Part shown: piece after piece, positions 36,483 to 46,819 of the stretch
Layout of the letters: every line of letters begins with the position of its first letter
Position numbering within the stretch: position 1 is the stretch's first letter
Notes under the pieces: generated by a model
What the model was told of the DNA's origin: nothing
Database searches by the model: none
Seen by the model: only the letters and a program-made list of their open reading frames with translations
DNA from: Pseudevernia furfuracea
Taxonomy: Eukaryota > Ascomycota > Lecanoromycetes > Lecanorales > Parmeliaceae
Reading direction: 5' to 3'
Assembly: GCA_022315425.1 (NCBI GenBank)
Contig: JAIUPT010000032.1
Coordinates: 1,042,501-1,106,500, forward strand
DNA: 64,000 nt
Program-made: the position numbers and the translations under genes

Positions 36483-38147
36483 TCAAACCACGAGATCTTC
36501 CAGAATAGCCTCCATCTCTTCCCTCCGCCACGGCACTCCCAGTAACTCCGCCCCTGACCCATCTCTTCTACTGACAACCATCTGATGATCGTAAAACTCC
36601 TTCAGCAACTGTCGAAACCCCATCTCATTGCTGCATATGAATTCCTCCACTACTTTCTGATACAGCACTTTGTACTCTACTCCTCCTCCTTCTCCTCCAC
36701 CTTCCTCGTCCATCGCAGCCAAAAGCTCCGCAACAAGCACGCGATAAAGACTCCTCGCATTCTCGGGTAACGAGCGGAGTACGAATCCCACACCCTCTTT
36801 GCCTTTCACGCTGCGCCCACTGCGGCCGAGGAGCTCATTTACGTCGTCGATGGCGGAGCCAATTTCGAGGGGGGAGTAAGATTCAAAGGTTGTGGTGTCG
36901 TGGAAGAGGAAGTTATACTGATCACGGAGGTTGGTATCCCAGAGCAGAGGAAAGTTGGGCGTATCGCACGTTGCTAAAAGGTGGATGTGTGGACTTGCAG
37001 CTAGTTGGGCGAGGAGGTTTGGGGTTGGAGAACGTCGGAGAGGCGGCGCGTCGAGCGAGTTGATGAATACAAGGTATGGAGAGGGCGGAGGAGAACTATT
37101 GAGGTGCTCCATAAGCGTGGTAAGGATCTCGCGGGGCTGCGTGCCGAGTTTGGAAGGTAGAGTACTAGCTGTGCAGTCGAAGACAAGAAGGGCAAGGGTG
37201 GTAAGGACTTGTCGTAGAGTCAGAGTAGGCGTATAGCCGTTTATCATGAGGATTCTCGGCGGATCCGAGGGAGATTTGGTATGGAGGTATTTGGCGAAGG
37301 CTGTGACGAGCTTACGTTTTGAGCCGTAGCCGTAGAGGCAGATGTTGAAGGATTGAATGAGCTCGAAGCGCCATTGGGGAAACGAGCGAGAATGCAAAGA
37401 ATGCAAGAACGCATAGGAGGATGTATGCGGGTCTTTGTAGGCGTTGATTTGATTGAAATACTCTTCATGGGTCAGGAGGGAGAGTGAGGACAATGTGTTG
37501 TTCGAGGTCTTGATCTTTCCTGGCCGATGTTGCCAGAAGTATTGCTCGTGGGGTGGAAGGTTTTGAGGGGGTGTTGGAGACCTTTTCCGTCGGCCACTTT
37601 TACGCTTCGAAGGGGTCGTTGGGACAGTGTCATCAGCTCCTAATTCGCCCTCTGCCTCTTCCTGCTGGTCCTCACTCTCTGCCTCATCTGTATCCCATAT
37701 CTTCCTGGCCAAGGCGTCTTCTTCTTCAACGTCCTCATCATCACTAAGATCATCAATCGCTGTCCGTTCGACAATGGTTCTCGCACTTTTCCTGCGAGCA
37801 GATCGATCTGCGTTTTGGACTAGTGGAGTTGCACCGTATCTATTGGCACCTAAAGCAGCCTTGACGGGGGTCGAGAAGGGATCGTTGCCGTTGGACTTTG
37901 AAGGAGTGCTCTGTTGAGCTTTGGGTATGACACCGTTAGGAAGAGCTTTCACTTTCTGGGCACTTCCGGGAGGCCTTCCGCGTCGAGCCTTGGTAAGGGT
38001 TTCCCCCCGCGGAAGTGTACCCGATGCTAAATCATCTCCGCTATGATTTCCGTTTGCAAGTACGGCAAACGACCTCTTCCGTGATGAAACTTCCTCTTCC
38101 TGGTCGACAGCGTCCTCTCCACCATGCCTCTTTCTCTTCCTTGCCAT
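36483..38147 (-). CDS. ORC2: Origin recognition complex subunit 2
   Basis: Replication initiation factor. Single exon, 554 residues, starting MARKRKRHGGEDAVDQ. The N-terminal third is disordered and basic, with an AT-hook-like RRGRPPGS (about residue 55) and an acidic patch (DDLSDDEDVEEEDALARKIW). The ORC2 core starts around LPPHEQYFWQHRPGKIK and carries FNICLYGYGSKRKLV near residue 275 (the degenerate P-loop typical of ORC2), then ILMINGYTPTLTLRQVL, a LATCDTPNFPLLWD segment and a C-terminal winged-helix region. It is convergent with the aminopeptidase gene, 121 bp apart. Confidence 0.92.
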   Translation of the reverse strand: MARKRKRHGGEDAVDQEEEVSSRKRSFAVLANGNHSGDDLASGTLPRGETLTKARRGRPPGSAQKVKALPNGVIPKAQQSTPSKSNGNDPFSTPVKAALGANRYGATPLVQNADRSARRKSARTIVERTAIDDLSDDEDVEEEDALARKIWDTDEAESEDQQEEAEGELGADDTVPTTPSKRKSGRRKRSPTPPQNLPPHEQYFWQHRPGKIKTSNNTLSSLSLLTHEEYFNQINAYKDPHTSSYAFLHSLHSRSFPQWRFELIQSFNICLYGYGSKRKLVTAFAKYLHTKSPSDPPRILMINGYTPTLTLRQVLTTLALLVFDCTASTLPSKLGTQPREILTTLMEHLNSSPPPSPYLVFINSLDAPPLRRSPTPNLLAQLAASPHIHLLATCDTPNFPLLWDTNLRDQYNFLFHDTTTFESYSPLEIGSAIDDVNELLGRSGRSVKGKEGVGFVLRSLPENARSLYRVLVAELLAAMDEEGGGEGGGVEYKVLYQKVVEEFICSNEMGFRQLLKEFYDHQMVVSRRDGSGAELLGVPWRREEMEAILEDLVV

Positions 38148-38625
38148 TGCTATATCTCATCCATGCCCACGATCCTAGAACTAGTCAATACTTGCCAGAT
38201 CTCTGAAAGCTTCTGTAGTGGCGGATAGCCTGTGCTGTCGCAAATTGCACAGAAGAGTAACAGCAGTGAAAAGGAAGCAATCAATAGCGAAGTGTCTCGG
38301 CGCCAAGCGCGGAGAATTAAGTATGAGTTAAGCTTTGCGGAGCGGGATACGAGTACTCCTCTTTGCAAAACCCTTTGCGGGAGCGTCCCGCTAGAACCCT
38401 GCCCCGCAAATTTTTGCTGGGACCACCGCCAAATGCAAGCAGAAGGTATCTTCGTGAATCGTGATAGATAGATGTAGAATCGTTCAGATCTGAGGCCGTA
38501 TATAGTCCCTTAGCCGAAAAAGTCGGTGTAGCTTTCTTATAGGCTCTCAGAGTCCTACACGTCGCTGTCGCTGTCGCCGTCGCCATGGTCGAAATAAACA
38601 TTGAACTTGTGTACTATGTGTACGG
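38148..38625. other. ORC2 promoter region
   Basis: Upstream of ORC2 (-) and 3' of the ankyrin gene (-). It contains GC-rich motifs (GGGAGCGTCCCGC near 38380) but no coding sequence that I trust. Confidence 0.5.
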
Positions 38626-39429
38626 CTAAACGGTCCTATAAGTCTCCAGTATCTGGACCACTTCATCCTGCTTTGCTATCCTTGCAACATCCAACGCTGT
38701 TCTTCCCTGAGCATCTTTCAGCTCAATCTCAGCGCCTCGATCGAGCAAGAGTTTCACAACAGCGCTGTTCCCTTTTGCCGCAGCCTTGTGCAAAGCGCTC
38801 CCCAATTCGAGCGCCTCACGCTCGTCCATGTCATCTTCATCTCCAGTTTCATTGACATCTGCGCCCTGGTCAAGCAAATAGCGAACCACGTCTTCCTTTC
38901 CTGCCTCCGCTGCCATCACAAGGGCGCCACTACCTCGTAGCCAAGCACCGTGCTTCAGGAGTAAAGCAACTATCTCTAGCGAACCACGCTCTGCCGCCGC
39001 AGCCAAGATACTCTTGAACTCGTCGACTTTGTTAAAGTTGGAGTTCGCGCCGTGCTCGAGACAGAAACGCACCCACTCGATGTCTCCGTGAGCCGCAGCA
39101 CTGCCGAGGACGTCACCGTGCCAAGGGATGAAGAAGTCGGGATCGACCGCTTTGGTCGCGAGGAGTATTCGATGGGTGTTGATGGCGCGGCTCGTGAGGA
39201 CATGAAGCATGACCGTGTCGTCAACGTGACCGCCCTCGGACAGGCACGACTCGACGATGTGCGCGTGGTCGCCGTCGGCAGAGACTGCCATCATGGCTGA
39301 TAGCGGTCTGCCATTGTGGAATTTTGGTGAAGCGGTTGGGGAGCTCAAAGCCAACGCCTTGTCCAGATCTCCGTCCCTGCATGCAGCGTAGAGATCCTCG
39401 CCGAGATGGGCCCTAAGCTGCGACTCCAT
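38626..39429 (-). CDS. Ankyrin repeat protein
   Basis: Single-exon protein of 267 residues made almost wholly of ankyrin repeats. Clear units are DVLGSAAAHGDIEWVRFCLE, a repeat with SILAAAAERGSLEIVALLLK, ALVMAAEAGKEDVVRYLLDQ with GADVNE, ALHKAAAKGNSAVVKLLLDR with GAEIEL, and a last half repeat GRTALDVARIAKQDEVVQIL. An acidic insertion (DEDDMDEREALE) sits between two repeats. It has no other domain, signal peptide or membrane segment. It probably acts as a binding module; the partner is unknown. Confidence 0.85.
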   Translation of the reverse strand: MESQLRAHLGEDLYAACRDGDLDKALALSSPTASPKFHNGRPLSAMMAVSADGDHAHIVESCLSEGGHVDDTVMLHVLTSRAINTHRILLATKAVDPDFFIPWHGDVLGSAAAHGDIEWVRFCLEHGANSNFNKVDEFKSILAAAAERGSLEIVALLLKHGAWLRGSGALVMAAEAGKEDVVRYLLDQGADVNETGDEDDMDEREALELGSALHKAAAKGNSAVVKLLLDRGAEIELKDAQGRTALDVARIAKQDEVVQILETYRTV

Positions 39430-40766
39430 TCTTCCTCAAATGACAAGTCAAGATTCTTGATTTCTCGCTCTAGGTGTAGTATAATGAGTTGCTATGAATG
39501 GAGACAGAAAATGATGAGGAGTCTCTCGTTTCTTTTCCTTTGAAGCGTCAGATAGTTCTACGGAGGCTTGGCAACACAGCCTCGAATGTCAGCATGAGGT
39601 ATCATTGAGTCATATTTACCCCTCAGTTGTGGTCTTTCAGCCTTAACCTCTTTGCATTGTGTCTTTTTATTTCCCTTTAGCTACCTCAATCAACACTGTC
39701 CCGACTCACCCCAGCATCTTTACCGGCGTGAGAAGTACAGCCCCCTTCCTCGCCGCGACAGTGCATGCGAGCTGGACACTCTTCAACTCTAAATTAGAGT
39801 ACCCCGAATTACGAAAATTCAAGACGGCTACTGCATTGTTTCAGCCTCGTTGCTTTGCTGGTGAGATTGAAATGAAAGAATAGCCTTGAACTCTACGCTA
39901 ATGGTCCCCAGGGAACATCAACGATAACCACTGAGATAGTGAGATATTATATATGTATTCCAATGCATGTTTATCGATACGTTTTTACCTTGTCAGGAGG
40001 CAGAGGTGTTCTACAATATGATTCCAAGTTTCTGTGCTTCAAGTCACTTCCGCGGAAGCAGGGCCCCCTGTTATCATAAGAGAGAGCATTCCAATATGAG
40101 CCAGAACCGCAGATGCTAACCTGATCCAAGAAAGCCTGCATATATCGACATGGAGTGTACATGTACGAGATCCTGTTCATAATTTTAGCCCCATCTATCC
40201 AGGACGCAGCGCCGCACGACATATCTGGGATATTTCGCCTGGTTTAAGTGGCGTATTTCCAGATATGAAACAGCTGCCTCCTGAACGTTGACGTTGCAGC
40301 AAAAACCCGCAGGAACTCATGCTGACACTTGGCGGGATATGGCCGGATCTATGCCAGACCCACCAATTAAACAGAGAGTTGAGCGAAATTTGCAAGTGCA
40401 ACGGCGCATGACATCTTTGATATGTTGAGGCGGGTGGAGCAGCGTATTTTGGGGCGAGAAAGAATCCACCCTGTTGAAACATCGACTGTCTCACCGAACC
40501 ACATGTTCGGTCCTTCAGTATATGAGCCGTAAAATCTACTTTGATCAGCCTGCGCCTCATATACTCCAATGTCAGGCAATAAGATGACTGGATGCTATGT
40601 GAGAATTCCTCTTGACGCCCTGCCGCACCCTCACCAGTCGTAATCACCTGAATTTATCTATAAGTACTTCCATGTATGCTCTCAGTTTGTTAGAAAACCA
40701 CCAAATCTTCAGACTGCACATTATTTCTGGATTTTACAAGCCGTCAAAAACCCTCTGTCACTCAAG
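39430..40766. other. intergenic region
   Basis: About 1.3 kb with short open frames of no recognisable family. A TATA-like TTATCTATAAG about 100 bp before 40767 may serve the secreted-protein gene. Confidence 0.5.
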
Positions 40767-41825
40767 ATGCGGGTGTTAGGCAATGCATTCAACCTCGTCC
40801 TAACCTTTTCCTTTTACTCTCTGTTGCTCCAATACACCATCGCATCCCCTCTGTCTGGGAGTTCAGTTGAGGCAAGAGATCTCGTCAAACGTTATTCGGG
40901 GACGCCATCTGGAAAAGTGGGTTCTGGTGGGCCTGATACCTCGGACTATCCAAACGACGACACTATTCGCTCAGAGTATCAGACTTCCAATGGACCCTCG
41001 GTGTTCTTCTCGCAGATTGGCGACTCCACCCCGGCCTACAACTTTGCCCAAAGCAAAGGGGGCGTAATCTTCCGCCAGGCATTTAGCAAAAAATTCACCA
41101 TTGAGAACGGTCGTTCCACGCAATGGTATCAGGATTTTGCAGATCGCTTCTCGGGCGTGTTTGCGGAGAAAGCTTCCGGAGATGTCTATCTCGTGTCAAC
41201 TTGGAACTATCAGGTCATTGATGCCTGCCGGGTCTGGACTCGTATCGAGTACCCAACCCTGAAAGAGAATACCGCTGTCACGTCAATCATCCTCGTCGAT
41301 TACACCAATTCGGCAAATCAAAAGACCATCTTCGTTCGTGACGACGACTCCTCGGCTCCGTTTAACAAGCGTGGCTCAAATAATATAGAAAAACGCAGTG
41401 ACGGGTACTGCTTTGACTGGGACGGTTACGGTGACGACCCTGCAGATCCAGACGGCGACGGAAACGTAGACATTGGATATTACCCCGGTTACTGCGGCGT
41501 CCACATCACTCAGTATCAGAAGAATGAAGGACCTTCGGCCGCAGCGCCCTCTTCTGGTACTTCCGATTACCGATTCGACATCACGCTCAAAGACGACCAA
41601 GGTGAGAACATTGGTAGCTTGGCCTACGCAGATGGACCTACTGGAACGGCCATCAATGTCAATAGCAAGTTACCATACGTTTTCGAGGTGACAGCTGGAT
41701 CTGTCGATGATGATCCTGTTTCTTTCGCTTATGCAGGTCAAACCTGGACCAGCAAGGATGGCCAGTGTAACTTCGGCAAATATGACAGTGGTAGCAGGAA
41801 CGGCGACTGTGGGTTTTCGTGTTAG
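40767..41825 (+). CDS. Secreted preproprotein with Kex2 sites
   Basis: Single exon, 352 residues, not recognised beyond a fungal secreted-protein look. A signal peptide covers about residues 1-27 (FNLVLTFSFYSLLLQYTIAS). Three Lys-Arg pairs follow possible Kex2 logic: residues 41-42 (DLVKR), 201-202 (PFNKR) and 209-210 (IEKR). They would release a propeptide of about 14 residues, a middle domain (43-202) and a C-terminal piece of about 142 residues. The middle domain has WYQDFADRFSGVFAEKA and CRVWTRIEYPTLKEN with one Cys. The C-terminal part is acidic and holds the remaining Cys (CFDW, YCGVH, QCNF, DCGFSC), so it is probably disulfide-bonded. Role is unknown; no toxin family is claimed. Confidence 0.8.
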   Translation: MRVLGNAFNLVLTFSFYSLLLQYTIASPLSGSSVEARDLVKRYSGTPSGKVGSGGPDTSDYPNDDTIRSEYQTSNGPSVFFSQIGDSTPAYNFAQSKGGVIFRQAFSKKFTIENGRSTQWYQDFADRFSGVFAEKASGDVYLVSTWNYQVIDACRVWTRIEYPTLKENTAVTSIILVDYTNSANQKTIFVRDDDSSAPFNKRGSNNIEKRSDGYCFDWDGYGDDPADPDGDGNVDIGYYPGYCGVHITQYQKNEGPSAAAPSSGTSDYRFDITLKDDQGENIGSLAYADGPTGTAINVNSKLPYVFEVTAGSVDDDPVSFAYAGQTWTSKDGQCNFGKYDSGSRNGDCGFSC

Positions 41826-42358
41826 ACTGCGTGACAGGTTGAATCTTCTCGCCAAAGAGCAGAATCCTCGATGTTATCAACATGCGATGTACACAGGGAC
41901 GAAAGACGGGGAAGCTTTGAGAATGGATGGGCTTTGAGGAAGGTGAGGCGAGGTCTAGGAAAGCAGCTGATACATATAGGTGATTTGGCTGAAATTGTGC
42001 GGGATTGTAAGGGATTTGAAGAGGTTTGGGTGTTTTTCGGGATCTGATCTTACAGTATCAACTGTATGCATGCATGTAATTTGAGACAGATCATATGTAG
42101 ATGTCTGTGGATGTCTGCAAAACGTCTTATCGATTATAGCTTGTTAACTAAGCCTAAGCTGGCTTTGCAGATGCAACCAGGACAAGTGAGAGCAACAAGC
42201 AAAGCAAGGCTGAGGATAAGCGAAGCCTGCTCCGTCCAACGAACATCTTTGACGTCTTCAACCCTGCCTACCTTGATGAATCGGTGCGGACACGATGATA
42301 TGCCACCTGAGATCTTAACATCAGGCCCGACATGCTCACCATAACAACTGCTAATCCC
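41826..42358. other. intergenic region
   Basis: Between the secreted protein and the frameshifted ORF. No coding pattern was seen. Confidence 0.5.
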
Positions 42359-43052
42359 ATGACAAGCTTTGCGGGCCACAAAAATCAAGGCTTTCAGTTG
42401 GGGTCGAACCTGGGACACGTTCACTCTGGAAATACTTATGCTTCCAACAGCCAGATCCAACAGCCAGATCTTTCAAGGTAGTTTCCAGGGACTCACCATC
42501 AGTCAGTTCTATCAATCAATACAGAGAAATCAAGAGCTAAAAGACTCCTCTGGTGCCACTTGCAGCAATTCTGTCATACCTCAGAACATCCTCACTTCAA
42601 ATGCCTCAGAAATGCTTACCATCATGGGTTTCTCTTCATATCCAGACCCAATGACTCCTGTGGGTATCAACTCCAAATCCAGCATGGCCGACACTCTGAC
42701 CCGTCTGACCAAAACTCTCACTCAGTTGCAGGGTTACGCTGAAGCCTACGGCAAATACGCTGACGGTCCATGGGCAGGCCAGTACGGGTTGCAAGGTCTG
42801 GGCGTTGAGTATGCTACTAGCTTTATGGATGAACAGATTCCCCAGGAGCAGTCTCTTACGAAATTGATGTGGAAGACGGTGAAGTGTTTTTCCGCTTTCA
42901 TGGAAATATTGTGGTACGAGCCATTGTACTGCTATTCTGATTGGGAAGGCGGAAAGGGGACTCTCTGTCGTACTCTGGATGGTAATGGCGAGACACCGAC
43001 GAACACCATGACTACGTGGGGAGGAGCTGCTGTCTCGCCATGGATGAAGTGA
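42359..43052 (+). pseudogene. ORF broken by 13-bp tandem duplication
   Basis: The ATG at 42359 opens a frame (MTSFAGHKNQGFQLGSN...) that ends at a TAG soon after position 42470. A second frame, overlapping and open to 43052, encodes about 190 residues. Between them a 13-base unit is present twice in tandem (42445-42457 and 42458-42470). With a single copy, the two frames would be continuous, for a protein of about 227 residues. The downstream part has IMGFSSYPDPMTPVGINSKS and LQGLGVEYATSFMDEQIPQ, which I do not recognise. It has no signal peptide or membrane helix. The start recalls short NQGFQxG-type peptides before fungal NACHT proteins, but no NACHT domain follows. Either a recent pseudogene or a sequencing/assembly error. 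Confidence 0.6.
42445..42470. repeat. 13-bp tandem duplication
   Basis: CAACAGCCAGATC occurs twice, head to tail and without any mismatch. Since 13 is not a multiple of three, it shifts the frame of the surrounding ORF. Confidence 0.95.
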
Positions 43053-43374
43053 GCGGGTCTTTCTTGCATTACAAAAGGCGAAGCCGTGTGGCAGCAGTGG
43101 TTGGGTGTGGTATAAGTTGGCCTCAAATATACATATTTAATCTTCCAAAAATGTACTTATTTATACTCGTTCATGGGCAATATCTACAACCTTAAACATC
43201 CTTAGTATCGAGACATGGATTGAACAATGAAGTGTTTGCGCGTGTTGCTCGATCTGTAGCAACCGGGGAACAGTCCACTTCCGCCAACACTGCTTCATGC
43301 GCTCCTGAACGCCCTGCTATGTGTCCCTTATCTATATCTCTCCCCGTATTCAGATTATGATCCGTTGGCAGTGC
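43053..43374. other. intergenic region
   Basis: Convergent 3' ends of the broken ORF and NDUFA12. No gene seen. Confidence 0.5.
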
Positions 43375-44036
43375 TATCTCGGCTTCGCCACAGGCTGCCA
43401 AGCATGCGTTTTCGGCTTCACCCTACAGACACAAAACGTCAGCACACAATCCCATCTGGTGTAGCTCCTAGCCTTGAAATCTCCTGAACTGCGTCCACTG
43501 GTAAAGCTGCTCAATGGAAACCTTGATCCTCCTTTCTCATCGCCATACCCTCTCCTCAGCCCTTACAATCCGTCATAAAAGGAACGATACTCACGTCGAA
43601 TAAGTCTTGAACGCCGCCCTACTCGCCGTCAAATTCGGCCTATGCTCCGGTATCTCCCAGCTCCTCTGCCCTGTCTTCAGCACCGCATCCTCAGTCGGTG
43701 GCTTGTCGACCAAATACGACATCCACGCGTGCCACCCCGGCTCAATTTGTGCGGGGTCGTATTCCTTCTGCTTGTAGTCTACCCATCTCGTCCGTACTGA
43801 TCGCTGCAGTCAGCGAGGGTCCAATAGGTTGCTGTGGGGAGAGTCGAGGGGAGAAGAGGGGAATGGAGGGACAGACGAGGCAGTTCTTGTTCTAGGTTCT
43901 CGTAGTATTTGTTGCCATATTTGTCCGTTGCGATGTAGGTCCCAGCCTTGGTGTCCCCAATGTATTGCATCTGGTGGGCGTATTCTTTGATGCCTATCTT
44001 GCGGAGATTGCGCAGGGTGCGTACGATTGTCGACAT
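43375..44036 (-). CDS. Complex I subunit NDUFA12
   Basis: Accessory subunit of mitochondrial NADH:ubiquinone oxidoreductase (NDUFA12/B17.2 family). Three exons, 43877-44036, 43595-43796 and 43423 down to 43375, give 136 residues. Conserved segments are IKEYAHQMQYIGDTKAGT, YGNKYYENLEQELP joined to LRTRWVDYKQKEYDPAQIEP, then GWHAWMSYLVDKPPTED and a C-terminal KPKTHAWQPVAKPR. Phases match at each join. The last intron (43424-43594, 171 bp) is long for this window. Identification is firm. Confidence 0.93.
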
Positions 44037-44477
44037 TATTGTAGGTTGTGTGGGGGATTAAGGATGGAGGAGCTTGGGCAGAGCAAAACGACTTGAGGTG
44101 AGCGTGAATGGAAGGAAGCTAATGTCCTTAGCGCGTAGCCGGACTAAGCACGGGTTTCCACATATATTGTGAAGATTTCTTTACGGAGCGGGAGGTCTGC
44201 GACAGCGCTAGTGGCAACCCTAACCCTATTTTCGGGACGCTTTCCGAGGTCTTGGCGCAGGAGTCTTGGCGTCCATTGATGAATACGCTAAATTAGCCAG
44301 GAAGCGGATGGAGTGATCGAGAGATATTTTAGTGAGACGTTTCCTGTCAAAATCGCGACCCTCTCAATCTTCGTACGGTATCTACAACTCACAATAGACT
44401 CTGAATGAGATCATCTATGCTTCCGTTTTTCCCATTGATTGCTCATCTCCAACAACCGCCCAACGGGGCGAGAAGAT
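44037..44477. other. divergent promoter region
   Basis: Between the NDUFA12 start and the membrane-protein gene. No coding sequence is supported; a short ATG frame at 44405 meets a stop before any donor. Confidence 0.45.
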
Positions 44478-46533
44478 ATGCAATTCTACAATAGAGCTTT
44501 CGGGTTCGCAAAAGATGCAATTGCGGGACCGTTGGAACAGCGACAAGATGGTGACAGTATGTTGATCCCATTGATTTTCTCTGTCTAAACGCTGGGGACC
44601 TCTCAAGCTTTCCGACAATTGACTAATTAGCTCTTTTTTCGAACCATAGCAACATCTTCCACATCGTCTTCCTCCACTTCGCCTGCTTCAACCGCCTCAG
44701 CAGCAGCCTCTGCCTCCCACACAGCCTCTTCTAGCTCTACAGATACGCTTGCGGCCGCACCTTCGACCACCGAAGGACCTGTCACGGTGTTTCGTATCAT
44801 TCCAGCGTTCACCAAGACCGTATCAACAGCATACACAGCCGACGGTACTTGGTCTCTCTTAAGAAGTGTAGTAATGCACGCTTGCTAATCTCCAGTCTCC
44901 AGGTGTGAACGCTACACACATCACAGTTTCGGGCAGCGAGACGCAAACCTCTACTTTGACTGCTTTTGCCTGTGAGTCTAGCACTCCCAGCAAACCCCTC
45001 CTGATTAATCAACATCCGGGTTGCAAAACGTGTCCCTGGCCCATCCCTTTCCCCAACTTCCACAAGGTTTTCTCTTTACTCGGTTTTGAAAGGGACATGC
45101 TGACACTAAGTTTAAAGACCTTGAGACGGCCAATGCTACTGTTCCCGGAATCCCGCAAAACGACTTGACGGCTTGTAGGATTAATGGTACTGAGCCCGAT
45201 AATGGACCATTCTGCTCTCCTATTCATGGTCAAAACCTGTTCACCGGGTACACATACGGAGGCAAGTGGGAAGCACTCATGGAGGATCCATCAAATCCCT
45301 GAAGCTTATGACATCCAGTGACATGGAACCCATCACTTTTCCCGGAAAATGCTACGACGATAGTCGAATTAACCTACATTACAGCAGATCAACAGCTCGC
45401 GTGGTATTCCCCCGATGTGCCGAATATACGAGGCTACGTCAACGTGTACATGGACAAAGGTTGGCTACTAGGGGCTTCTGGCAACGACACCACATTAGGT
45501 ATGTACGTATATGGAGCAAAGGATACCTGTTTTATCTACTCTCCGAGTCAGGAAATATTGTCTAGGACCAAAGGGCTCTAAATGTCCTTCGGCTGTTTTT
45601 CCTTTCCCATCTGCCTTCGAGATGGAATGCTGACTCTTAACTAGGCCAGAACCTCACCTTCTCATTGATCTCGTACGTTTGCTCTTGAGCAATTTTCCGA
45701 CCGAAAGCCCACCCGAACAGGCAGTGCTGACTGGAGAATCCCTATCTAGCACACCTGCTGGAGGTCAAAACATCTCAAGCCCGGGTCCTATGATCAGCTT
45801 GGTACAGCTTATGTCTCCTTCATTTGCCTTACTATTCGGTTCTTTGTTGCAAGACATTTTCCCGGAGTGATACCTATGTGTCGCCTTCAATACCGCTACC
45901 AAAACCTGGCTTTAAACGCCCATTGAATTCTGATGGAGAAATGCTGACCCCGAGTTGTCCGATAGACTGTTGATCCCAAAACTCTTCCGCGGTTGTTGAT
46001 TCCAAAGATAGCATCAAAGTATGGGTTGGAAATAGGATTGCCGATTGCGTAGGACTTCCTCATCCCCAAAATTCCTCCATTGGACGTCTTTCGGATTTCT
46101 GAGACATGTTTCGGGATTTCTGTACTCAGACACTTGTCATGTGAACCCAACGCTCGTCCGGATGGAGAAACTGCTGACCGGAGAACGCTATCAGAATCGT
46201 TGCGATAATCCTCATCATTCTCGGTATTTGGTGTGGGATGAAAAAGCATGCATGGAGCGATGTCAGAGGCCACTCGAGAGACTACATAGTGAGAAGAGCT
46301 CGTCGGAAAGGGAGACTGGAAAAGGATGGTGCCATTCAACTTGACGATTACGACCGCGGTGGCCAGGACGCCTTCTCGGATGAAGTTAGCTTCCACAGTT
46401 CAAACCATTAGATGACCGATGCTAACACGAACTCTAGCCTTACCAAGGAGGGAGCAATAACGCCTTCCAAGAAGAAATTAGACGCCAGCGCTTCGAAGAC
46501 GATAACCTAAAGAGAACGGTCTCTTCGTTCTAG
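44478..46533 (+). CDS. Ser/Thr-rich type I membrane protein
   Basis: Multi-exon single-pass membrane protein. Exons that keep phase: 44478-44550, 44650-44844, 44903-44971, 45118-45261, 45319-45498, 45645-45672 and one from 45750; after a less certain middle part come a TVDPKTLPRLLIPKIASKYG exon, the membrane exon and a last exon ending at 46533. The ectodomain has a Ser/Thr/Ala stalk, then YITADQQLAWYSPDVPNIRG and several N-glycosylation sequons (NAT, NGT, NDT, NLT). The membrane helix is formed across a splice: IGLPIA joined to IVAIILIILGIWCGM. A basic juxtamembrane tail (KKHAWSDVRGHSRDYIVRRA) and an acidic end (FEDDN) follow. Branch points read CTGAC. The intron at 45262-45318 has a GC donor. 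No N-terminal signal peptide was found, so the 5' end may be incomplete. Function is unknown. Confidence 0.7.
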
Positions 46534-46819
46534 TCTTCCGAGTCAAAGTCCAATTCTACGCTATATACTTCACTTACCTACAAAACTTGACTCAAGGCTA
46601 CATCATCCGCACTAGTGTCTCTTTATAGTTTAATCACACGGTCTGAGTTTGAATGGATGGGGAAATGGCGCAAGAGTCTGAAGCGGTTGGCATGATCTGG
46701 GTACGGAAAATGTTGGATCAGGCGCTTCTAGGAAAATCGCTTGAACCGCATGACAAAGACCTCAAATACGGCCTTGATATCTGTTCATTTTTTGTCTTCA
46801 ATGGTCATCAGTCCACAAG

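Noticed and set aside
38317..38601. 94-codon frame with a TATATAT-like Ala/Thr start upstream of ORC2
   Set aside because: Low-complexity start, no family, and it lies in the promoter region between two genes.
42390..42420. tRNA B-box-like GGTCGAACCTGGGAC
   Set aside because: No matching A-box or cloverleaf around it; it lies in an open reading frame.
45896..46396. 166-codon minus-strand frame
   Set aside because: It opposes the membrane-helix and tail exons of the plus-strand gene, which have splice and hydropathy support.
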